NCBI GenBank assembly: GCA_028281215.1 | Contig: JANQKH010000464.1 | Coordinates: forward strand, 1 to 14,383 | Direction of reading: 5' to 3' | Length of the DNA stretch: 14,383 nucleotides | Origin: Phycisphaeraceae bacterium | GTDB taxonomy: Bacteria; Planctomycetota; Phycisphaerae; Phycisphaerales; Phycisphaeraceae | Shown here: positions 10,001-14,383 of the stretch, one piece after another | Position numbering within the stretch: the first letter of the stretch is position 1 | Layout: every line of letters begins with the position of its first letter | The notes under the pieces: model-generated | The model's database searches: none | What the model was told of the DNA's origin: nothing | Seen by the model: the letters and a program-made list of their open reading frames with translations, nothing else | Made by a program: the position numbers and the translations under genes

Positions 10001-13000
10001 GACGGTAGTTCCGCATTGGGCAACGGATTTGAAGGCGTATCCATCCAGGCGGGCGCAAACAACAATGTCATCGGTGGCATCAATCCCGGCGAAGCGAATA
10101 CGATCGGCTTCAACGGGTTCGGCCGCGGCGGCGTCGTACTCAGCAACGACGCAGGAATCGGCAACCAAATCCGCGTTAATGCGTTCATCGAAAACACCGG
10201 GCTCGCAATTGACCTCGGCATCGACGGCGTCACCAACAACGATGCCGGCGACGGCGATGTTGGCCCAAACAACCTGCAAAACTTCCCCGTCCTCACGCTC
10301 GCGGAAGTCAGCACGGAAACCCGCATCGTTGGCACGCTCAACTCGACCGCGAATACCACCTTCGACATCGATCTCTACGCAGCAAACCCCGCTGATGCGA
10401 GCGGCCACGGCGAAGGATCTCTGTTCCTCGGGACAACCCAGATCACGACTGATGGTTCAGGCAACGCCAATATTGATTTCACGACGCCGCTCGAATTGCT
10501 CGTTGGCATGTCCGTCACCGCAACCGCAACCAATGGGGACGGAACATCCGAATTCGCACAAAACATTCAAGTCGTCGAGGCACCCAACCGCTGGATCGGC
10601 GACGGCGCACCTGGCGGTGATGATTCCGGCAACTTCAACGACGCAGCCAAGTGGAGTCTAGGTGTCGTTCCGGATGCGGACGATGACGTCGTAATCGACC
10701 TCGACGGCACGTACACGATCACATCCACTACCACGCTGACGATCAATTCGTTGACGCTTGGTGCAACCACTGGCACGCAAACGCTGGCACTCAACGCGGG
10801 CGGTTTCACCATCAACGACGCCAGCACGGTTGGCGCCAACGGAATCATCAATCTTGGCGGCACGGCCGGGCTGTTCGGCACCGGCCCAATCGACATTGAC
10901 GGGCAGTTCAATTACTCAGCCGGCACCATTGAAACGACGGTCAATGTGGCCGGTGGCATGGATGTTTCATCCAGTTCCACCAAGACGCTTCGCAGCGGCG
11001 GAACCATCAACCTTTCAGGCGTAGGCACGTTGACCGGTAATGGCGCAATCAATTTCAACAACGGAACGTTCACTATCCAGAACGGCGGCCTGCTTGATCT
11101 GCAAGTTGACAACAACTTCGCAAACGGCGGCGGCACCAACGCCTTCAACATCGATGCAGGTGGCGAGTTGCAACGCAGCGGCGGCAGCTCCAGCAGTACC
11201 TTCTTCATCGCGGTCAACAATGATGGGACGATCGACGCCCAAAGCGGCCGCATCGACATGGCGGTCGGCGGCACGTCGGGCGGCACAGCGATCTTCAATA
11301 GAGAAGCCGCCGGCATCATTGAATTCGGCGGCGGCAATGCCAGCCTTGCCGACGGTGCAACCTTTACAGGAGCGGGTACGACCGAACTCAATGCCGGTAC
11401 GATCGATTTCGCCGGCACCACCAATGTGGCAGGCACGTTCGAGTTGGCCGGCGGCGCCGTTGCTGGCGCGGGTTCATTGGAAATTGCCGATGACTTTCAA
11501 TTCTTCAGTGGCGCCATACGCGGTACGGTGAACATTCTGGGCGGTGCCACGGCGCAATTCCGCAACAATCCGACCAAGACGATCGACAGCAACGGCACGT
11601 TGAATGTCAGTGGCACGGCTGAGGTCATCGGCACAGGAGCCATCTCCCTTAGTAACGGTTCGATCAACATCCTGAACGGCGGCCTGTTGGATCTTCAGGC
11701 CGACAGCTCTTTCAACAACGGCGGTGGAACGAACATCATCGCGCTAGTCGATGGCGCGACGCTGCGCAAGAGCGCCGGTGCGGGTACGACCGCCATCAAC
11801 GTCAATCTGACCAACAGTGGCGATATTGAAATCCTCACAGGCTTGCTCAACCTGACCGCCGGCGGCACGTTCGCAGGCACGTCGAGCGCGACCAATGTAG
11901 CCGGCTCCGTGCTTCAGTTCGCCGGCGGCGTCTTTGTCCTCAGTGATGGCGTGGCCTTTGGCGGCCCGGGCATCAAGCGCGTGGCTGGGGGTTCGACACT
12001 CAATTCAACCGGCGTCACCACCGTGGTCGACGGTACGCTGGAACTGAATGGCGGCGCGCTGACCGGTGCGGGTTCGTACACCGTCGGGGCGATGGACTTC
12101 GTGTCCGGCGCAGTGTCGTCCGATGTCAACATCGAAGGCCTGCTCGACTTCAGCGACAATGCCACCAAGTCTGTTAACGGCGGCAATATTAACCTTGGCG
12201 GCAATGGCACGATCACCGGCACCGGGGCCATCAGCCTGAACAACGGCGGCATCAACGTCGTCAACGGCGGCACGCTCGATTGGCAGGTGGACAGTTCCAT
12301 CAACAACGGTGGCGGTACGAACGCCGTCACGGTTGCTGATGGAAGCACGCTGCAAAAGTCGGCAGGCGGAGCGAACTCGACCATTAACGTGCCCTTCACG
12401 CTGGATGGCATCTTGGAAATCGGATCGGGAGCCGTTTCCCTCACCAACACCATTGACCCCGTCACGGGCACCATCGATCTGCAAGGCGGCGACCTGCTAT
12501 CGAACAATACGATCTTCCTCAATGGCAGTAGCTCAATCATCGGTACTGGAACGATCAATGCCAACGTCACCAACGTGGCGGGCACGATCACCGCAGGTAA
12601 CTCCTCCGGCCGCATTACCATCGATGGCGACTTCGTCCAGGACACCTTCGGCACTCTGGAAGTCGAACTGGGCGGCACGACGCCGGAGACCGAATTTGAC
12701 GTGCTGGAGATCACCGGCAGCGCAACGCTGGATGGCCGGTTAGATGTAGTACTGATCGATAGTTTCGAACCCGTCGTCAGTGATACGTTCGAAATCATCA
12801 CCTACGCATCAGTCGCCGGCGCGTTCAACACGACGACCGGACTGACCGACCCGGCGAACGCCGACCTGGAAATCGATCAACAAGCAACCGCGTTGAGTTT
12901 GAACGCAGTCGCCAACGCGCCGGTTACGTTCCTTGTCACCAACACGAATGATTCCGGCTCCGGTTCGCTACGACAAGCCATCATCAACGCCAACAATGCA

Positions 13001-14383
13001 ACCGAGTCTTCCACCATTGCGTTCGCAATTCCAGATTCCGATCCCAACGCAGTTGATGTTGATGATGGCGCATCCGGCGGTGATGCTGATCCAGACGTTT
13101 TCGTGATCAACGCACTGTCCGCCCTGCCGACCATTGACAACATCAATGGCCATTCGGTCTTCATTGACGGCGACTCGCAGGAAAACAACGGCGAAACTTT
13201 TAACAGTACCTTCGGTCCGGAAATCGTGATCAATGGGTCGCTTGCCGGTGCGGGTGTGGCAGGCCTGACCATCAACGGCGATAACAACACTGTTACCGGG
13301 GTCGTCATCGAAGCATTCGACGGCAACGGTATCACCCTGACCGCCTCCGCCGATGGAAACGCGATCACCGACAGTTTCATCGGTTCAGCCTTAGGTGGAA
13401 CGGATATCGGCAACAGCGGCGACGGCATTGAAATGGGCGGCGGTGACAACAACTTCGTCGCACGAAATACCATCGCGGGCAACGGTGCTACCGGCGTCCA
13501 CATCGTTAGCGGTGACAACAACATTCTTGAAGACAACTTCATCGGCGTGTCGTTCGCCATCTTTAATCTGGTTGATACAGGTAATGATGGACGCGGCGTG
13601 CTCGTCAGCGGTGGCAACTCGAACGAAATCCGTGGTTCATTCCTCGGCAGTCAGGTGATCAGCGGAAACTTGCTGAGCGGTGTCCAAATCAGCGGCGCGA
13701 CCGGCACGCTTATCCAAGGCAATTTCATTGGCATCGATGACATTGATCAAGCGGCTGGCAACGATGACCGCGGCATCGTGATTGATTCCGGCGCGACGGG
13801 TACGCTGGTCGGTACGGACGGCGACGGCATCAACGACGCGAACGAAGGCAACGTGATCAGCGGTAACACCGGCGACGCCATCGCAATCTTCGACGCGACG
13901 ACAACAGGCAACGTGATCGCCGGCAACATCATCGGTACGGATGTGACCGGTACATCTGCCATCACGAACGGCGGTCGCGGCGTGCTGATCTCCAACAGTC
14001 CCGGCAACTTCGTCGGCAGCGGCCTGCCATCACAACGCAACGTGATCTCCGGCAACACATCCGACGGCATTCGCATTTTCGGCGCCAACGCAACGGGCAA
14101 CGTGGTGCGAGGCAACCTGATTGGGACGAACGCCGCGGGCACATCCGCGATCACCAACCAGGAAAACGGTGTGCTAATCGACGGGGGCGCCAGCAACAAC
14201 GTGATTGGTGGATTGAACGTCACCGAGCGAAACCTCATCAGCGGCAACACGCTGAACGGCGTCGAGATCAGCGGCGCCACATCGACCGACAACCAGGTCA
14301 TCGGCAACATCATCGGCCTGAACGCAGTTGGCGACACAGCGCTCGCCAATGGCGGTGATGGCGTGTTCATTAATGATGCGGCG
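1031..14383 (+). CDS. Giant LEPR-XLL-type multidomain exported protein, 3' end beyond window
   Basis: One frame is open for 4,451 codons from GTG 1031 to the window edge; frame consistency was checked at points along its length. The N-terminus is strongly basic (residues 1-42), followed by LEQRLLLA (43-50), the planctomycete LEPR-XLL-type signature. Domains in order by residue: adhesin-like module A (52-508), PEP-CTERM-protein-like globular domain (521-687), propellers (887-1230, 1506-1880, 2264-2530), laminin-B-like (1920-2077), RTX (2557-2681), beta-helix 1 (2783-3185), adhesin module A' (3186-3966), beta-helix 2 (3967-4451 and on). A degenerate RTX-like unit recurs between them. No cysteine and only about twenty lysines were noticed; Asp, Gly, Asn and Thr dominate. 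The protein is probably secreted or displayed, calcium-stabilised and multivalent. No catalytic site or C-terminal sorting signal is visible, so its role is inferred from architecture only. It stands alone, divergent from the GcvH-like gene. Confidence 0.9.
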   Translation, partial: MLFFKRLPSRRNRRRLLSKRETTLASRRSLFRSEAFWRGLQTLEQRLLLAVTNWINPLGGNFNDPGNWDNGVPGSDDDATINIDNTFEVVISGGHAVNTLTLGDASNGNAQNLRIVTGGDLSIISTSTFHESSGLFMEDGSSLDIGADLDIQGVAEFSGATINGAGNLNLASTAGSTADDTAFSTNVEVSGALAIGGGTLAQSDFIIQNSGTVVVDPTNSVLSGGDVNFEAQNGIDNFGTLTLSTNDGGSANLFLDVGFINNFGNLFSLQDSGTGSKFLIGLLNNQPSGNVFISEELTIDDAANDGSLNQGSINVNPLSSLIFTGDFTNNNNIRVLTVEGTLITEQAFTQTGGNTLLSGGSILANGGSFELDAGELRGNGVVSTNVNLGTGSSGTTATISPGLNPTDTNVITIGGNLTSGPEGEILIEIQDVGIHDRVDVSGETDFQAGNVAIELLGGFEPELNDTFDVVTYSTLAASNAIVTVPGQSNGVILEPFFQSTELQMVGTPDVNATFLGPSPYLELADSPFQNMPLDTFEIEDFEDGLFNVPGVLVVANGDSVFVPGNATDSVDADDGVIDGLGQDGFSYVADASPGIRFEFDDAVLGGFPTHAGIVWTDGVGNITFEVFDAGGSSLGTITGDHADGSFFGTTGDDRFYGAISETGISAISISNDSGVQIEVDHLQFGFGPLGSIELDGSVLTITGTDGDDNITVTGTAPGEVSVFGNGGALNASFAGITDVAIISKAGSDTAVLDLQNAGIEVFIDGGAPSASDTVIVSGTAGDDQIVLFTDSIQDGNGNEIGVINTEHVIIDVSQDGEDDVTVNQSFFGGIRTTEVVGGGTGEDRLIADTNQNDQLISVNANTVFMPELTSRLTFRGADQADPGTDRAIFSAVSPDGESVIVTGPDDNAIAVYNRDSDGTLTFVESHQNGVNGVTGIETANAVAFSPDGQSVYVVSTVFTGQQVAVFDRNADTNQLTFVESFEDGVGGINTLQAAFGVTVSGDGRFVYVSASGADDAINIFERDLDTGELTFVEAIQNGVGGVTDMDDPRHVVISPDGNLLYTTSATSDSVVVFGRDAETGQLTFLQSIVNGAGTNNTMIDPFDLAVSPEGTHLYTANDGGDSISIFAITPGVGTLSFVDDFLNVTDAPNLDNPTGIDVSPNGERVFVASFNSTSITSLARNPITGELAFQEDFTDPAINGPRHVVVSPDGQQLYVAAEFADAIGTFDIQQESAVNYDNIDTIQINTSDGNDSVSIETAGLPVNTILVNSGAGTNDLTLIGDGDSNDDFSLSGSQIDHDQSSTAVVLNSVSSVALDVTSIGSDGTDNIVVFADFVGTAELSVLGDGGGQDQLSVATNDDNQDLEIDGQSLQAFSGGSSSRVQYTGIDVLNVTTGTGDDEISIELEQPTTVPNVINIDAGAPSASDTLFLEDEDSDDTFTLSGDSITHNTGVVNLTAVEHVVIDATGRGIDNINVNQDFTGAGVSLDVFGGGAAPNVTLRPAVPQTNLEFGSSVSASLDGTQIVVGVPEGNDDAGEIVVFDTVGNSLFVIQHPNPGLHSGGEPLGLGVSVHGFQANQYFAGAEGADVGGNVDAGEVYLINSAGTIVQTFSNPTPEVDDAFGIAIDLVVVDGQEKLVVGADLVDVGANVNAGEAYQFDLDGTLEHTFLNPTPTAGDQFGLTLTAVGDSLVLIGAPAGDDGGSVGPGEAHLFDAITGNFIRTFSNPTPDVGDFFGAGLADLGNGLIAIGDPGDDTAAQDAGAVYVFDVATGALVNTVFLPFADEGAGFGVSIEAFGTSPFGGSLALVSSLAVEDVNRDEGSVFLGDLVTGQLLNVVRNPTDASFTDDLFGLDVAVVDQNRFVVASSGDSADAQSSGAAFLYDISDLLESSDTLSVFTSNNSQTVTLDYKTINATGSSSSLPTLVSTFTTGFEGWAEGDNGAGSFEHFLTGGNSDGFVKLTDVDVGPNFLVSAPERYLGDLTGYDNGTFSFDAFIFPQGGGSAATFGVVTISGPGGTATVDVATASIDRGEWLTFSTEFSATAFGVAQPLWDSILADVTELTINLEEVNGAGDQTGLDNVILAASNALSEELTIKYAAFDAVGVTTGDADDHVDVAFASLPENLVITTGGQTGADSVRLVNTTLSDTLDLTGSTVTNLFTSIGLSDVENLTVEVLGNGFDTVTIVQDFDGAADVDVQGGGAEPDTLVLAAVDGDDQAITVGDGTANIVEAPDAPPAQPVVDVGSSMFVIQPTLSPVVTVAGVDIQSAGLEPDDLAFAFADAKNLFGYVDASTGVFRSIGVLHTADFSRIFTDVENLTVDPLNGELYAVGNGGTLIKIDPSNAVVEVIAELNVGDLDALTFHPLTNELMAIDATSATNPGTLLRIDKETGEVLSAVALVQPVVHPFTDPNSPQIPDNGVVDPKVDGLVFNPTDGVLLGIYSSPGDPSFLVSINTATGQMTTIGAAFADDVTDLAFDANGDLYGVLGDTGAIGDGAARSFEGLVRIDVQTGLATPVGLFNPLSTTKPIGMSGLVFANSLIHADTSLSQAPPVLQEADGASGTINVTFAGFANMDIEGGDGNDLITIDDITGGPNITVRGNDGNDTIDASANTTGVTLEGNIGDDILIGGSGDDTLSGDVGNDTLNGGAGTNMLAGGFDDDTYQFSEGFGDDTVLEGSDAGTDTMDFSGVTSPLTIDIGSITVTDGNNTVVHNDEEIENIIGGPNDDTIIFSDGATVAGGTGTIDGGDHVVGDTVDYSAYSTPATADLGAETGTGVSSITNVEIVVSAGTFFVTNTSDSGAGSLRQAIIDANAFAGDTTIVFDISDADPGAEDIDADPEVDVWRIGIDAALPALAGSVTLDGSTQTDIAGDRNAVGPEIFIDGAPGFADPFRNGLVLTGGGNVVLDVGVVNFPRQGILIQSDGNTVQGTFIGVDPTGTSGQRNNDKGIFIDNAANNIIGGSGAGEGNLISAQNNQGVFITGAGAFNNTLFGNLIGTQIDGSSALGNGFEGVSIQAGANNNVIGGINPGEANTIGFNGFGRGGVVLSNDAGIGNQIRVNAFIENTGLAIDLGIDGVTNNDAGDGDVGPNNLQNFPVLTLAEVSTETRIVGTLNSTANTTFDIDLYAANPADASGHGEGSLFLGTTQITTDGSGNANIDFTTPLELLVGMSVTATATNGDGTSEFAQNIQVVEAPNRWIGDGAPGGDDSGNFNDAAKWSLGVVPDADDDVVIDLDGTYTITSTTTLTINSLTLGATTGTQTLALNAGGFTINDASTVGANGIINLGGTAGLFGTGPIDIDGQFNYSAGTIETTVNVAGGMDVSSSSTKTLRSGGTINLSGVGTLTGNGAINFNNGTFTIQNGGLLDLQVDNNFANGGGTNAFNIDAGGELQRSGGSSSSTFFIAVNNDGTIDAQSGRIDMAVGGTSGGTAIFNREAAGIIEFGGGNASLADGATFTGAGTTELNAGTIDFAGTTNVAGTFELAGGAVAGAGSLEIADDFQFFSGAIRGTVNILGGATAQFRNNPTKTIDSNGTLNVSGTAEVIGTGAISLSNGSINILNGGLLDLQADSSFNNGGGTNIIALVDGATLRKSAGAGTTAINVNLTNSGDIEILTGLLNLTAGGTFAGTSSATNVAGSVLQFAGGVFVLSDGVAFGGPGIKRVAGGSTLNSTGVTTVVDGTLELNGGALTGAGSYTVGAMDFVSGAVSSDVNIEGLLDFSDNATKSVNGGNINLGGNGTITGTGAISLNNGGINVVNGGTLDWQVDSSINNGGGTNAVTVADGSTLQKSAGGANSTINVPFTLDGILEIGSGAVSLTNTIDPVTGTIDLQGGDLLSNNTIFLNGSSSIIGTGTINANVTNVAGTITAGNSSGRITIDGDFVQDTFGTLEVELGGTTPETEFDVLEITGSATLDGRLDVVLIDSFEPVVSDTFEIITYASVAGAFNTTTGLTDPANADLEIDQQATALSLNAVANAPVTFLVTNTNDSGSGSLRQAIINANNATESSTIAFAIPDSDPNAVDVDDGASGGDADPDVFVINALSALPTIDNINGHSVFIDGDSQENNGETFNSTFGPEIVINGSLAGAGVAGLTINGDNNTVTGVVIEAFDGNGITLTASADGNAITDSFIGSALGGTDIGNSGDGIEMGGGDNNFVARNTIAGNGATGVHIVSGDNNILEDNFIGVSFAIFNLVDTGNDGRGVLVSGGNSNEIRGSFLGSQVISGNLLSGVQISGATGTLIQGNFIGIDDIDQAAGNDDRGIVIDSGATGTLVGTDGDGINDANEGNVISGNTGDAIAIFDATTTGNVIAGNIIGTDVTGTSAITNGGRGVLISNSPGNFVGSGLPSQRNVISGNTSDGIRIFGANATGNVVRGNLIGTNAAGTSAITNQENGVLIDGGASNNVIGGLNVTERNLISGNTLNGVEISGATSTDNQVIGNIIGLNAVGDTALANGGDGVFINDAA
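1157..1180 (+). other. LEPR-XLL-type N-terminal motif (LEQRLLLA)
   Basis: Residues 43-50 of the giant protein read LEQRLLLA, after an Arg-rich stretch (SRRNRRR and SRRSLFRSEAF). Large planctomycete surface proteins share this short N-terminal motif, usually written LEPRxLL, and it is thought to mark an export route. No classical hydrophobic signal peptide is visible around it. Confidence 0.75.
1184..2554 (+). other. Adhesin-like beta-strand module A (residues 52-508)
   Basis: The module opens with NFNDPGNWDNGVPGSDDDATI, a segment often seen at the head of autotransporter-like beta-strand repeats. It continues as short strands rich in Gly, Asn and Thr (NGGSFELDAGELRGNGVV) and closes with a segment carrying FEPELNDTFDVVTY (about 2410-2450). 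The same opening and closing segments recur at 10586-12926. It probably folds as an extended beta-helix or beta-solenoid. No enzymatic residues are evident. Confidence 0.65.
2591..3091 (+). other. PEP-CTERM-protein-like globular domain (residues 521-687)
   Basis: This segment has the pattern FEIEDFEDGLFNVPGV, then TDSVDADDGVIDGLG, then THAGIVWTDG, ending in IEVDHLQFG. I recognise this combination from exported cyanobacterial and planctomycete proteins, many with PEP-CTERM anchors. Its biochemical role is not established to my knowledge. Acidic loops suggest metal or carbohydrate binding, which is inference. Confidence 0.55.
3227..3574 (+). repeat. RTX-like bracket unit 1
   Basis: Residues 733-848. 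The first half carries DGGAPSASDTVIVSG; the second carries GDDQIVL, then EHVIIDVSQDGEDDVTVNQS, and ends in VVGGGTGEDRL. The unit precedes the lactonase-type propeller. Related units are at 4733, 5168 and 7289. It resembles a degenerate RTX beta-roll rather than canonical GGxGxDxUx nonapeptides. Confidence 0.6.
3689..4720 (+). other. Seven-bladed lactonase/YVTN-type beta-propeller (residues 887-1230)
   Basis: Seven blade motifs can be counted: AVSPDGESV, AFSPDGQSV, TVSGDGRFV, VISPDGNLL, AVSPEGTHL, DVSPNGERV and VVSPDGQQL. Most blades also have an IxVFxRDxxTGxLTFVE hairpin. The length, about 344 residues, fits the 6-phosphogluconolactonase/YVTN-type propeller fold. Here it is an internal domain of an exported giant, so a binding role is more likely than lactonase activity. 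Confidence 0.78.
4733..5092 (+). repeat. RTX-like bracket unit 2
   Basis: Residues 1235-1354, immediately after the first propeller. It shows YDNIDTIQINTSDGNDSVSI, then NDDFSLSGSQIDHD, and closes with LSVLGDGGGQDQLSV. It matches unit 3 in order and spacing of these elements but is more diverged in the middle, lacking the VNQDF core. Confidence 0.5.
5168..5524 (+). repeat. RTX-like bracket unit 3
   Basis: Residues 1380-1498. It has YTGIDVLNVTTGTGDDEISI, then DAGAPSASDTLFLED, DDTFTLSGDSITHN, VEHVVIDATGRG, INVNQDFTGAG and LDVFGGG. It shares GAPSASDT with unit 1 and the EHVxID...VNQ core with units 1 and 4. It ends just before the FG-GAP-type propeller. Confidence 0.6.
5546..6670 (+). other. FG-GAP-type seven-repeat beta-propeller (residues 1506-1880)
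   Basis: Seven repeats begin with EFGSSVS, LGLGVSV, DAFGIAI, DQFGLTL, DFFGAGL, AGFGVSI and DLFGLDV. Each is followed by a VVGxPxGDDxG-type loop and a GEVYLI-type strand, as in integrin-alpha and bacterial FG-GAP propellers. Several loops (for example DVGANVNAG) have the acidic/Asn spacing of calcium-binding Dx[DN]xD loops, though degenerate. A role in ligand or surface binding is inferred. Confidence 0.75.
6788..7261 (+). other. Laminin-B-like (domain IV) domain (residues 1920-2077)
   Basis: The segment begins STFTTGFEGWAEGDNG and contains FLVSAPERYLGDLTGYDNG, then TFSFDAF, and ends in DQTGLDNVIL. This order (F...GW, a WxF-like xAPxxxLGD motif, then a terminal LDNVxL strand) matches bacterial laminin-B-like domains. 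In other exported bacterial proteins such domains are accessory binding modules. It follows the FG-GAP propeller. Confidence 0.65.
7289..7645 (+). repeat. RTX-like bracket unit 4
   Basis: Residues 2087-2205. It reads YAAFDAVGVTTGDADDHVDV, SDTLDLTGSTVTN, VENLTVEVLGNG, VTIVQDFDGAA, and VDVQGGGAEPDTLVL. It aligns with unit 3 over its whole length and lies before the third propeller-like domain, like units 1 and 3 before theirs. Confidence 0.6.
7820..8620 (+). other. Third propeller-like domain, DUF4394-like (residues 2264-2530)
   Basis: Repeating blades show NLFGYVDASTGVFRSIG, NLTVDPLNGELYAVG, TLIKIDPSNAVVEVIA, ALTFHPLTNELMAID, LVSINTATGQMTTIG and DLAFDANGDLYGV. Alternating LxxIDxxTGxxxxIG and LxFxPxxGxLYxV strands are typical of DUF4394-type domains. 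About six blade-like units are visible; it may be a five- to seven-bladed propeller. No catalytic residues were recognised. Confidence 0.6.
8699..9364 (+). other. RTX (haemolysin-type) calcium-binding repeats
   Basis: Residues 2557-2681 hold consecutive nonapeptide-type repeats: GGDGNDLIT, GNDGNDTID, GNIGDDILI, GGSGDDTLS, GDVGNDTLN, GGAGTNMLA and GGFDDDTYQ. The region closes with FGDDTVLEGSDAGTDTMDFSG. A second, looser stretch (to residue 2778) has GGPNDDTIIF and GDTVDYSAYS. These form a parallel beta-roll that binds calcium between turns and are typical of secreted proteins. Codons here are almost all C-ending, unlike the N-terminal part of the gene. Confidence 0.85.
9377..10585 (+). other. 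Beta-helix module 1 (TNTSDSGAGSLRQAI plus PbH1-type repeats)
   Basis: The module starts with TNTSDSGAGSLRQAI (about 9386-9430), a head segment that commonly precedes right-handed parallel beta-helices (CSLREA-like, with Gly-Ser in place of Cys-Ser). Repeats follow: GNTVQGTFIGVDPTG, NNIIGGSGAGEGNLIS, NNTLFGNLIGTQIDG, NNNVIGGINPGEANTI. It ends in an Ig-like strand region (VGMSVTATATNGDGTSEF). Such helices are found in polysaccharide-binding or lyase proteins and adhesins. No catalytic triad was identified. Confidence 0.7.
10586..12926 (+). other. Adhesin-like beta-strand module A' (residues 3186-3966), second copy
   Basis: It opens with RWIGDGAPGG and NFNDAAKWSLGVVPDADDDV, matching the opening of module A at 1184. 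It closes with FVQDTFGTLEVELGG, then FEPVVSDTFEIITYASVAG, matching the module A closing segment (FEPELNDTFDVVTYSTLAA). It is about 1.7 times longer than module A because of an inserted array of ~198-residue super-repeats. It is followed directly by beta-helix module 2. Confidence 0.7.
10982..12481 (+). repeat. Three ~197-198-residue super-repeats inside module A'
   Basis: Repeats begin at TKTL (10982), TKTI (11576) and TKSV (12167), spaced 594 and 591 bases. Each contains a TGxGAIxxNNGxxxxxNGG element, a LLDLQVDxxFxNGGGTN-type segment, and LQKSAG or LQRSGG. Copy 3 diverges after about 100 residues into the module's closing segment. A half-copy precedes copy 1 (FNYSAGTIETTVNV). Even spacing with no indels out of frame indicates in-frame tandem duplication. 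Confidence 0.75.
12929..14383 (+). other. Beta-helix module 2 (TNTNDSGSGSLRQAI plus PbH1-type repeats), open at window edge
   Basis: The head TNTNDSGSGSLRQAI (about 12938-12982) repeats that of module 1. A series of helix coils follows with GNVISGNTGDAI, TGNVIAGNIIGTDVTGTSAI and GVLISNSPGNFVG, then RNVISGNTSDGI, TGNVVRGNLIGTNAAGTSAI and GVLIDGGASNNVIGG, then RNLISGNTLNGV. The NxIS elements at 13850, 14039 and 14231 are spaced 189 and 192 bases (63-64 residues). The array continues past the window. Confidence 0.75.
13850..14383 (+). repeat. Tandem 63-64-residue beta-helix repeats
   Basis: Three successive units each carry N(V/L)ISGNTxxG, TGNVxxGNxIGTxxxGTSAI and a GVLI strand. Unit starts are 13850, 14039 and 14231, with the third cut by the window. 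High similarity between neighbouring units suggests recent tandem amplification. Confidence 0.7.

Noticed and set aside
11914..12801. 295-codon open frame on the minus strand
   Set aside because: It is antisense to the super-repeats of module A'. The Pro/Ser/Val-rich product is a compositional by-product.
13850..14383. CRISPR-like or other non-coding DNA repeat array
   Set aside because: The periodicity is 189-192 bases, in frame, and shows amino-acid-level conservation with synonymous drift, so it reflects protein repeats.

Overview
The window looks like chromosomal DNA from a planctomycete (Planctomycetota, possibly a Rhodopirellula/Pirellula-like lineage). The evidence is a giant, low-lysine, Asp/Gly/Asn/Thr-rich reading frame whose N-terminus carries the LEQRLLLA motif, a variant of the LEPR-XLL signature typical of very large planctomycete exported proteins. 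The gene layout is sparse and divergent. No tRNA, rRNA, CRISPR array, insertion sequence or prophage gene was seen.

Left part (1-800, minus strand): two genes in probable operon order. A GcvH-like lipoyl-carrier protein (333-800) is followed after 38 bases by a CobW/P47K-type (G3E) GTPase (1-294), which runs off the left edge. A divergent regulatory region (801-1030) separates them from the rest. It holds a plausible minus-strand promoter near 821-849, a perfect extended -10 element for the plus strand at 901-909, a possible 24-codon leader ORF, and a Shine-Dalgarno sequence before a GTG start.

Right part (1031-14383, plus strand): a single uninterrupted reading frame of 4,451 codons fills everything else and leaves the window still open. 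In order it encodes: a basic N-terminus with LEQRLLLA; an adhesin-like beta-strand module; a PEP-CTERM-protein-like globular domain; a seven-bladed lactonase/YVTN-type propeller; a seven-fold FG-GAP-type propeller; a laminin-B-like domain; a third propeller-like domain (DUF4394-like); RTX calcium-binding repeats; a first parallel beta-helix array; a second, larger copy of the adhesin-like module with ~198-residue super-repeats; and a second beta-helix array that continues past the edge.

The most interesting hidden structure is a degenerate RTX-like unit of about 115-120 residues that recurs four times (about 3227-3574, 4733-5092, 5168-5524, 7289-7645). A copy lies shortly before each of the three propeller-like domains, as if the propellers were inserted into a beta-roll scaffold. 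The adhesin module and the TNTxDSGxGSLRQAI beta-helix module are also each present twice. The whole reads as an exported, calcium-dependent, cysteine-free surface or matrix protein. Its function (adhesion, cell envelope, predation or polysaccharide binding) is inference only.
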